A stretch of DNA of 64,000 nt from Sinonovacula constricta (Eukaryota > Mollusca > Bivalvia > Cardiida > Solecurtidae). Made by a program: the position numbers and the translations under genes. Of the stretch, positions 49,930-61,700 are shown piece by piece (position 1 is the stretch's first letter; each line of letters starts with the position of its first letter). A model generated the notes under the pieces. That model saw only the letters and a list, made by a program, of their open reading frames with translations, ran no database searches and was not told the DNA's origin. Where the stretch lies: assembly GCA_007844125.1 (NCBI GenBank), contig CM017567.1, forward strand, positions 3,343,660-3,407,659. The letters are read 5' to 3'.

Positions 49930-52470
49930 CATGCACGATTACACAAATCATAATATAACATAAGTACTTAGCATAATATATAATAAAGAACAAAAGTATG
50001 TTATTAGGCAAACAAAATAAAATAAAAATTAAGAAATATGAAAAATCATTGACAGTGCTGTACGCTAACACAATTATGTTACAAATCGTCACATTTTTTA
50101 AGAAAACCTCATATTCTCATAAACTTTAAAGCTGGATAAACACATGTGTGTTAGTTTGCATCATGTTTAAAGTTTGCAAGTATGAGGTAAACTCTAATGA
50201 ACATCACTAAATGATATATGTTAAAATCCACCATTCTTTTTACTTGAACACGTGGTTATTTATATTTCTTTCAACATTTATTCTTATCTCGAAAACATAT
50301 GAAATCTTTTAATAGATATCAAACGGTTGAGTTTATAAGAAAATAGGTTGTTTGTTTGAATCAAGTATCTGCCAAAGTAAGATATCATGTAATAAATTAA
50401 CTAAACTCTATGAACTAAATTGTTTATTTGATTAACATTTAAACAGTGCATATCAACCGGTCATGTTTATGACGAAATTGTTGATGTTCTTAAATTCTTT
50501 TTTAAATGTCTTTTATAAAGTAATAAATATGTAATAAATAAATTGATAAAATAGAAATGTACTAGTTATCTCGCTTGTATGCCTGCACATGTTTTTGCAT
50601 ACTTAAACATACAGAAAAAATATATTCTACAATTTATTTACTCCTTACTTTTTCGATCATTTGTTATGTAGTTACTAAAAGTGGAATAAAACAAACTGTT
50701 TAAAAACATAATTAAAAATAAATACCTGGTTTACAGTAAATTTTATAACCGTTAGTGGGTCATTTTCCAAATGAGAAAAATGTGAACTTCTATCTAAAGT
50801 TTCAGAAATGAGGGAAAATACATTAAATATGTATGCATATAAGTATTAAGAAAATATTTACATAATGCACGTGGCTGACAAGCTTTGAAGCATACAGGTC
50901 ATTAAAAAATATATTTAAAAGACAATGCGATATATACACAACGTGACATTATTTCTTTTTAATCTACACTGGTATTGACAAAACAAACTAATACTCTATG
51001 TACATTATTTATCACTAGCAACAATCTTGATAAAAAGAATATGACATCAGTATTTATTATAAACATTTCCTTCATGATAAAAATATTGAAAGAAATGTGT
51101 TGTTTTTAATATAATTAATCTCAATTTTAGAACAGTTTGGAAAGAGATATCATACATGACTTTTATAGATACAATAGAAAAATGGACAAACTCCACAGAC
51201 TCAATAAGATAAGAAATTACACGTAGAGTAAACACCCAAAATTCACTCGGACCAGTGTGTTTAATCAGACAAACCTAGCTCTCACATTGCACTTTCAATT
51301 AAGTTTTCTGTCAAAGACAAACAGTGCAAATAAAACATCTCATCTAACACAACTGACGTAAAGGAACAGCATCGAATATACATAAAGACATGAACCGACA
51401 AAATGTTTTTAAACAATGCAAACAATATAACATTAAAGCAATAAATTGTATACATTATGTACAATATGTACACACGAAAATGCTTCGGCAACTTCAACAT
51501 ATACAATCAAAATACGTATAAAGCTAAAATAGGTACAAGTAAGAATGGACTATAACGACATATTAAATGGATAAGGATTTAATTAAGAATTGTATACAAC
51601 GCACATAGAAGCCGATTTCTACAAAAAGTATACAAAGTAATACTAGTGAACTAATAAAACAAATAAATTTTATAAATAGCTATTGAATACTGCTCAACTT
51701 ATCTCATTTGTGATATGCTTGACTAGAGAGATTTTAAAACACAATTTCAACAGCAACAAAAATTAAGACGATTCTCGTCTTGTAGTGCTTATATGTACAT
51801 GTAAGAAGAAAGGTTTATGTATAAAACATAGAACACTGCTCACCTTGTCTCATTTGTGCTATGCTTGTTTAGAGAGATTTAAACACACAATTTCAACAGT
51901 GAATCAAAAGGTCAACACTATGAAGACCCGTCCGATGAAGTGCGTATAGGTATATGTAGATACAAAGGTGATAGTCAAATGTAGTACGTATAAAAGACAT
52001 AGACCTGATCCTCAGTTTACAGCCCGATAGAGACGAGACAAAACATAAAGTATTTAATCAATTGAAATAGACAAGCATGTTGACAGCATTAAAACAGAGC
52101 ATTGGTGATTGAAAAGAAATTGCATAGGGTCGCCCGTGCAAGACAGTTAGAGTCGTTAACCGTGTGAGTTCGAGTTGTGTTTAGGGCGAGAACTCTGATG
52201 TGGGGAGGTTTTCCAGCTGACCTGCATTGCGCTGGGTGTACAAAACAGACATATGTTTGATGTTTGTTTTAAAAAAGCAATAGCATGCCCAACTTTGCCA
52301 AAACGTTTATAATTGTAATGACGCGATGAAAACAAAATCAAAACGGAACAAAAATGTTATTGCGTAAGCTAGTGCTCGGTGAGCAATTTTATTAAACACA
52401 GTAGCGCTTTAAGGTATAACAGCAATTACATTGTTAGATTAACATCTTATAATCAGCACCTACCATGAGA
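49930..52470. other. Intergenic downstream of copy B
   Basis: Very AT-rich. Two similar blocks (51690-51740 and 51837-51890: CTGCTCAACTTATCTCATTTG-type and AGAGAGATTT, then ACACAATTTCAACAG) show a small local duplication. No gene seen except the SINE-like copy at 52135-52330. Confidence 0.45.
52135..52330. repeat. SINE-like element just past the 3' end of copy B
   Basis: B-box-like GAGTTCGAGTT near 52167, body TTTTCCAGCTGACCTGC, end 'GTAATGACGCGATG', similar in order to 16880-17045. Confidence 0.4.
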
Positions 52471-52473
52471 ATC

Positions 52474-52479
52474 TTTATT
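52474..52479 (-). promoter_or_regulatory. Polyadenylation signal of copy B
   Basis: AATAAA on the minus strand about 14 nt past the stop codon. It supports the chosen terminal exon. The 3' UTR would be very short. Confidence 0.6.
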
Positions 52480-52492
52480 AGTTAATTATTTT

Positions 52493-53374
52493 TTAATAAG
52501 TAGTAATTCCGGCGACGTTGTTGTAGTCGGCAATGTGATTACTGACAGCAATGCACTTATGGCAGAAGATGTACTGGTCCTGGAAATATTGGTATGTCAC
52601 AATTAACATTAATGTCAAATCAATAAATCAGGTGACACAATCCCATGAGTTCATAAGTTATATTAGCTCATCAATATACGTGGTTTAATTGTAATAAAAC
52701 GGTATTTTGGATGAATGGCATTGATTGCGGATGCATGTTTCTGTTTGTAAAAATGTTTAGACCATAGGTACATAAATAAAGATGTGAAGGCGTTATCCTA
52801 TGGACATGTTTTGACAATTTGTAAAAATACAAATTTAAACAGAGAGAAATTTATAACAAGTGATCTTGATAAGAAGTAATTTCCAGTTTCCCATTTGATA
52901 GTTTTAAAGGGTATTTAGAATTAGAAAACACTACTAAAATCTAAAAAAGTAAAAGAATATAATTCTCGTACATATAATTTAGGAACTCTTCTCACAAGTC
53001 AATAAAACACATTTTTCCACAGTTGTCTTCATCTGAATTTCTTTTTGAATATCATCGACGCTTTGAGCAAAGTATACAAACATGCTGACACACCTTATTT
53101 AAAAAAAATTAACTATCTTACCACAAAAGGTATTGCTAAAGGGTGTCTATTCTTTACGCGGGCCACGGTGTTGATAACACTGAGGGACTGGTCCTTAACA
53201 GCCTTCTCCAAGAGGATGCCCACTGTACAGAACAGTCCGCTGCGCTCAGCACCCGTCCTGTTGGTAGAAAAATATTCATAGATATATGGCCTTATACGCC
53301 TCAGAAAATATGTGTATGTTATTTAAACTACTATAAACAACATTACCAACGTCATCATCATTATCATTTGCATT

Positions 53375-53414
<40 letters not shown>

Positions 53415-55740
53415 CCATCATCAATACTATCATTATCTTCATCATTTTAATTATCGTTATGAAACAAATCATCACAATATATGAGTTAAATTCCAGACGG
53501 TAACATACAGACAGTGGACGAGAATGGGACCTGGTTCATGAAACTGGCCGACTGTTTTCTCTACCTCCATGATGGTCTGTACCAGGGACTCGGCGCTGAC
53601 AGGGACCTGGAAATCAGGCGGCCAGCCCGTGTATTGGAAATGGTGCACTGTGGTATCCGAAAAGCCCTCCTGTGGTCGAAAATGTGTCTTCATTAAAAAA
53701 ACGATTGTCTAAAAGATGTATTTATTTACATACTCCGACGAAACTTTATATGTTTTGAACTATGCTCTGTTATGTTTGTTGCTGAATGATTCAATAAAAT
53801 GTTACTATAACATTGTGAATTATACGACTGTGTCCTGTAAGGCTTTCACTGGATATTACTAAATGCTATTCATTCTTCATTTCAATGTGCTGTCTGATAA
53901 GGAAGTATATACCAAAAAAAATCTGCTCATCTTAAAAAAAATCACTACAATCATAGATGAATATGTTATAGATGGCTTACCCCACTTCTGTTATGTATTT
54001 CCAGTTTTCGCAGGACAATGTTTGGTCGTATCTCACATGTAGAACATTTTACAGTGAATGTCCCAAGTATAAGTTCCTCCTTGGCCGCTGGCACGTATAT
54101 ACCGACGTCCTTCAAAATGTGTCAAGAGTTTGATATTCATAAACGAGACGGACTTAAGGTGCCTATTTAATCAAATAATAATATAATTGGTCTTAGGTAT
54201 GAAAACAACAATTAAAAGACAGGGCACCGTTACTTATGGGATAAACAGTTGACTAGTGGAGGACTCAGTCGCTATCAATAAGGCAAATCTTCTGTGCCAG
54301 AAACGGCTAGTTTTAAATTGTTTCTGTTCCGATTGCATTGTTTTAAATGGGGATTGAATGGCTAAAAATGATCTCAATTAGCTTTGTTGTGAGACAATTT
54401 TATACACTAAATACCTTCAAAAAGATATGAGAAGTAAGGAACGTATTTATTGATTATTTTGCCAGGAAAATGAGCTTTTAAGAACAAAGGCACCAACATA
54501 ATAACTATGTATGACAGCAGACGCCCGCTTCATTTGGGCCTATTAGTCTACCAATAATAGAGAATTCAATGTTTATTGTTCATAAATTTTGTATAAACAT
54601 TAATGCATCTTGTACGTTTTTATATAATAATAACATTTGTGGTGTTACCAAGAAATTGTACTTATGCGAATGATTCTGAAATACATTCGGGCAGACCTTG
54701 CGTCAGACTTTTTTATGTTGTTCGGGAGTGAGGGCAGACAGTTACACTGAAATAATGTCGTCTTCTTTCATCAAATGCTTAGGTTTTCGTCTGTCATTTT
54801 AGGCTTCTTTAACATAAAAAACAGCTTAAGTAAATTAAGAATTTGCTCAAATGTGTTACTACATTATTCTTTAATAAAGCATACATCGGTTCCTTGTAAC
54901 GTACCTTGTCTGTGAGTTGATCCGTATCCATGGAGACAATACAATACACGTGTTCCTGGTAGACGAGTCTAAGGAAGTTATATATGTTTGTCGCAAGAGG
55001 CGTCTGCGCAATCAGGAACTTCCGCTTGGCAACATGACCCTTAAGGAAAGTAATTAAACACTATCTAATCAAAATATTAAATTAATGCTCAAACAATTAT
55101 GCTAAATACATTAAGAAAACAAAGAACGAATATCTTCATTGCAATTATAACATGTCATACTATTATTATTAACAAAATGCTATTTAAAATGTAGTTATAA
55201 ATGACCTAATTACAAAGACAAGTTTTGGTGTAAGGCCATAATAAAATGATCAAGAAACGTACATTTCATTATTTCTATGAGATGAAGTTGAAACATTTTA
55301 CTTACATCCAGATAGATCGCATTGATTTTATCAGAGTTTTTATGCTGTCCTAGATACGTCAGTGGGGGCTCATGCTTGTCACCTGCAAATAACACAGAAA
55401 AGCACCATATCAGTGTCCACGCTATCATAACAATATTGCGTTTTATAGTCTTTCCATACATCCTTATGTCTGCCTAAATAATATAACCAAAAGGCTACTG
55501 CATAAGAAATAGGATAAATTGAAATATAGGTGACCCGCAAGTGTTTTGTATTTTAACCGAACTCATTGCATTAAGAAACTAGTTGTTTTCAGTGTATTTA
55601 TCTTAATAAAAAGCAATATACCAGGTATGACGATTTCATACTGTACCTCGGACATTAGTACCAGGACTGCTCTTGTGAACTTTCTTTTTGTTGGCGACAC
55701 CTGCGTTGTCTTCTTCAAGACTCTCAACCAGCTGCAGCAT
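52493..55740 (-). other. Copy B D2 pseudophosphatase-like domain including terminal exon
   Basis: Exons from 55740 to 52493. Same degenerate KNRY region as copy A. The WPD loop is WPPD, so an Asp sits one position beyond the usual place. HCLTGAERSG is retained. The terminal exon 52579-52493 follows a TTTCCAG acceptor and continues in phase 0 from the GTAAGA donor at 53121. Confidence 0.85.
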
Positions 55741-58700
55741 CTTAATTTAATAGACAGGAATAAAATTACATCTGTTAAACTTTTCTTTCGACATCTTTAC
55801 ATTATAAAGATGCACGCTTGTAAGAATCCACATTAATATGATATCAAATAGTCATTTTTTTATTTTTGTCAAGTATTAATTAAGTCCTTCCAAATTATAA
55901 AGGAGAGCTTAAGCTATATTACAATATATTAAAACTAAAAAGTATTCTATCTTTTATCTTATGAATTAAAGAAAGAATTTTACCTTGAACTGGTGGACAA
56001 GCAGTGCCTTGCTCTCATTCTTGAGACATGTATATATCTGGTCAATAGGTAGCGGGCCTGTATCAACGTTCAGTGCACGGACAAGGGTGTGGTGCAAGTA
56101 GCGGTATTGTTCCTGAGATACAATGCATATGCTTTTTTCTTAACATAAACATAAGATTTACTAATCCTATTTATATTCACAATCATATCAAGTTAGTTGT
56201 ATGAAATTACAGATGTTGTTTCGGAAAACAAGCGAAAGTTTATGATAAGCCAAACAAGTAAGTCCTCCTTACAAGTTAAAAGGTCAAAATAAATTTTATA
56301 AAAAAATTGTTGTGAACAGCCCGTCTCTCGAAGTATGAAATAATCGAAAATGTTTGTATGCATTTGCTTCATAATAACTTATATTAAAAGGATTTTTGCG
56401 TCATATAAAAGACAAATTTATAAATAAACTTATACTTGTTAAACAAATATCATGCAAATACACGTATACAATACCTTTAATATATTTTAGTCAGACAGAA
56501 CATACGTAAACACTTAAAGAAACACTTCAATTACTCGAATATAACGGATGCTCACTGTAACCAGGTCATACACCTTTAAAATATGAACCAAAAGACGAAG
56601 CTAAAAGTACGATAAACAAATATTTTTAACAACAATATGCATATCATAACAATTTTTCGAAGTGTTACGCAGTAAACGCAACTCAGAACTATTGTTTTAC
56701 ATATGAATTAGAAAACTGACATAACGTTTTGAGATTCTAACACGTGTTATGGTAAATAAACATACAACATTCTGGACCATATATCCCCGCTGTCCCCGGA
56801 GGGCGCTCACACAGCCGTATACATCAACACTGGGTTCCTTTGCGGCACCTGGTGGGCCACTGGATTGACCTTCCCGTATTAACAGATCCAATGCGATGTA
56901 AGTCCCTGTCCGCCCGATACCAGCACTGTCGTGAATTGGTGATAATTATATTCGATTAAAACTATACAAGACAACAAGTATAAATAGGTCCGGGAGATTC
57001 TTTGCTAGATTCGCATATTCGAAATGTTCTTGTTATAATACCAGTTAGACTACACGATGAGAAAGTGATAAGACAAAATATTGAATAGGGTATGTTTAAA
57101 ATCCCAGTAAGTGAACTATTTGTTATTATTAAATGTCGTGCAGTGTTTTAAAGGTCAGTTAAGTTCTCTTCGTTATACATCAAAAATGAGAATGGCGTTA
57201 TTTTAAAGCTGGACAAATACAGACCTATGGTAATCGTACGGGAAGGCTTTGACTTTACACGTGAAAGTACATGTATTGCCTGAATATTACCTGCAGTGAA
57301 CTATCAGGGGCCCACTTCGCTTAACCGGTAGAGCCTCGACTTTGTGTCGGAATTCTAAAAGGCTGACCAGATTATCAGGGACGCTTCGATCAGGCCAAGC
57401 AATATAATGCGCCTGGAAAACTGTCCTTTGTTCAGAGTTCTTGAAAACAGAAAAAAATGTATAATTATTATTTAGATATATTTATATATATATATTATAT
57501 AGTTTTAAATTTTGACTTTAAGTTTCTGTTATCAAAAAGGCAAGCTTGCGATCAGGTTGAAACCACGCTAATAGATTTTTAAAAGGTCGGGCACGCCGGT
57601 ATCTAATTGCACAGACACAAACAGTTCTCAGATGTGTCCACTTTGCAGAATGCTACAACAAAAGTGAATAACGAAACACGTTTACAATACTATCAATTTG
57701 CATTTTCATTTAATATAAAATAAAACCGTTTAAATCACCTGGGACACTAAGAACCGTCTGATGGTATACTCAGAAAAATTCTCCTCAGTGACGGTCTGTA
57801 CCATTACCGGACCGTAAGTCTTCGTTCTGCCTTCTAGCGGCCAATAACGCTCAAACTTCATTATCTGAAACAATAACACTTTTGCAATATTTTGCCATTA
57901 CAGTCAACAACAAAAAACATTGTTACTGATGCTGTGAGTTCGACATAAGTTTTGGTTTTAGCATAAGCGATGAACACTATGTTGAGACGCATTCTAACTG
58001 GTTATATAGAGTTAAGTGGTCAGGGATTTTCTGGATTATGCAGATCTGAAACTAGTTTATCTGAATGCCATTCCATGACTTCCGTGCAATGCGTGTTTAA
58101 TATAAGACCGAAATGATTACATGTTCTCACAAATGGCAATTATCTACTAGAAGAAAACATGCAATGTTTTCAGAACAATAACTATTAATGGTAACTGATG
58201 GAACAAATGACATTTCACACATGCAACTAATATATATTTATATTCACCTCTCCCTCTTTGAGTCTTGTCAAAACTACTATCTTATCCACGTTCTCCTGCC
58301 AGACCATTCTCCAAAACAAAGAAAAACCCTCTGAGTGATCAACGGTCGGACCTAGAATGAACAGGTATCAATTATTGAATCTTGACACGTCTGTAGCGCA
58401 AATTGTTTATGTTCTTCATATTCATACTTGTTTAGAAAGTCTAAAGTACTAGTAAATCAAGTCGAGCTTTCTACTAGCAAACAATCATATATTTAACTGT
58501 ACCCATACGTTTTTACTGTACAATTTACTTAACACAATAAACATCAAGTTAAAATGCATTTTGTTTTTAAACAACTGGACGCTAATTGATAACATGGTTA
58601 GTACTATGTGTAGGTATCCATATGTAAAAACCCTTTTCTTCCTCACGTTCGGGGTCATAATTGATTTTTTCAAGAGAAATAATTACCAACATTGTATTCC

Positions 58701-61700
58701 ATGAGAACTACAAAGATGATACGCTTCAATTCGTGAATTGAGTAAACACATTATAAGTTCCATAAAACGAAACTCATTAGATGCATCCATAATAGTCTGG
58801 ACCAAATAATATAATAGAGAATGCTGGCTTTAAAAATACATAATCTACACCGTTGTCCATGTCTGGAACACTTACACATTAGTAAGGAATTTACTTATTT
58901 TATTGCACAGTAAGTTACTTTTCTGCCGAAGATGGTTGTACGTAAATATAGGCCCAATATGCATTGTCCTTTTCATGTGCAGAAAAGATAAAACGTTACC
59001 TGTTATAATAATAAAAAGGTATGTATTTTTATCTTACCAAGAGCCGCGATATATCCAATATTTCCTGCTGGTCCCTGAAATATTAAATATATGTATTGCT
59101 GTGATGCTATCGTAAGTGTACAAATTTTACTCATTGATTAATTTATTCATTGTATATTGACTAGTCACTATTGTTTTCTACGAATTACACACTACAGTGA
59201 CACATCGCTTATAGGACCACAGCTGTGTTTTGTCTTGAATTAGTCCCACTTAAGTGAGTCGGTAGTCTTAGTGAGTATGCTAGTTTTTTCATAACGTTAC
59301 ATCATTACGTGATTATAATATAGTTTGGATGTCTAGACCTAGTATTATTATTGAAGACTATAATAAAAAATAATAACAATTATATTACATATAATAATTG
59401 TCATTATAACTTAGACCTGACTATTTCCTTTCAAAAATCATTTAATTTCTTTGTAAAAAACATTATATAATGCTATATTTTTTTTTTATCTTTTTTAAAT
59501 TAGTCATTGTAACAAGCTAGAGACAAAGTCTCTACATAATCACATATGTTAGTTTACAAGTCAGGTTACTTAAGTTTAAATAACAAATCCAGCCAGAGTG
59601 AAAAGATGGCAACTCTGACCCGGTAGTGTCCTTATCAGCAGGAATTAGAAAAAATTGAATGTGTCGAGTGGTCCTGAAATAAGTGTCCCAGGTCTCGGGT
59701 ATCGAGATGGTCCTCTTTCCGGGGTTCGGGAACAATGAAATATATAAGACAAAAATACGGTTTTGAAGGAAAGTTCCCCTTATAGCGGGGTCTCCACTTT
59801 GTGAGGCGGTCCTCTAGTAAGGTTTACTGTATATAATTGCACTTCTTAGTTTATTATACATGTCTCTTTGAAACTCTTATATAATTTTATTCTTTAAAAA
59901 TATCCAAGTATTCAGGTATTATAATGTAAAATATTATATACATTGTAAAACACTTACATAAATATAATTTGCGTTTATGTAATCGCCGTCACCCCCGTCT
60001 ATCAGAACAACACGTGTCGCATCATCTGAAGATTGGAAACAACATAGTTACCTGATAAAGTAATAGAAAGTACATAGTCTACTGCCTTTTATGATTTACA
60101 AGTATGGTTTGTATATCAAGCAAAACAATTATTACCTTAAAACTATGTTGCGTTATTACTGTTGAATGCTTTCTTCTTATTGAATAAGGTAAAATACATA
60201 CCATTTTGTTTGTTTATATTTGCCATATTATCAATATCATATGTATTTTATCACGTATAACGTAGTTAAATAAATTGTTGATAACTAATTATGTTATGTG
60301 TAAATAAAGTTATACACAGTCACACTATCAGTAAGAACCTAGACATACACGGGTAGATTTTCTTGTATCGATTCTTCATCGCATTCTCTGGTTTCAATGC
60401 ATCTTGGTAGTCTCTTGTCAACCCGTCTGGAAGTTTCTGGAAGAAGTAAAGCTAATAATCACTGGACGCCTCAACAAGTTTCCATTTAATGCAAGATAAA
60501 GCAAGAAATTTGGACATATTAAACAAAAAATGTAAGCAATAGTTTATATAAACAACACGAAATATTTCGCTACTTGTAATAAAACAAGTCAAATACAGTT
60601 CATAGTTTTGAAAAGTAATCGGATAATTAATTACCTGGCCACAATCATCTTCCTCATTTATAAGATTATGTTCATTTTATACAAACATTGCACACATGTA
60701 AAAAAAAACAACACTTTATTACCTTGAATTCTTCTTCGAAGTCTGAGAGTGACTTCTTTGCCACAACCTCTACCAGTGTAGCTACTGTCACCTGACGTCT
60801 GAACAGCATACTGGTGTTGTAGTAGGTTTCATACTTTCTTTCCACTCGGCCTGAAATTCCAAGGTAACTATTGATTTCACTTGATGACAACGTTGCTTCT
60901 AGCATGTCTAGAAGGACTAAGAAAATAATTAACATATCGACAGCTATGCACCAAAATAGATAAGTAAAAGTTAAAGAAACGAGTATTTCGGAGATTATTT
61001 CTTGAAATCCGTGCAAATGTGTTTTACTTATAACTTTAGATACACTTTATCATTTATAAAACTGAATGCTACTATGGACATAATAAAGTATTATGTATGA
61101 TGGTGTTATTCTTATTGGAGTTTACGCCTCACCTGATGAGTGTCGTTAAACTGGTTGTATCAGTCAGGCAATTGCAATATTTTACACGGGCAATATGTCT
61201 ATATTTGATAAAACTAGTTATCCGAAAGGTAACACTTAAGGAATTTCTTGTACCTATATTGCAACCAAACCATGGAAACAATAAAAACCTACCTCCGGTA
61301 GAATCTGAAACCGGACCGTCTATTTCCTCCATAAGTTCATCATCCAGATATCCCGAGATCTTGGGTGGAGGTCCTGGAGTTACACTGGCATTGTCGTAGG
61401 AGGTCGATACACCAGGCTGCGAGGTGGCGATATTTTTGTTCTTGTTGCTCATGTCCTTCACCTTATGTGGAGTCGAGTACACAGGCCCTGCTAAAATGCA
61501 AAAGTGTTACAAAAAGGTCATATCAAAATGTCTTGTAGAATTATATATTTCTGTGAGTTGTTTTCTGAAATAATACTTTTACTTGAAGCCAGCATATCAT
61601 ATAATATATATAATATAAAATGACTCATCACAGATTTGTTATTACTTTTTGCTTGGCTTGCATGTGAAATACCTTTGTTCTGCGCCTTTTCGGAGTTTGG

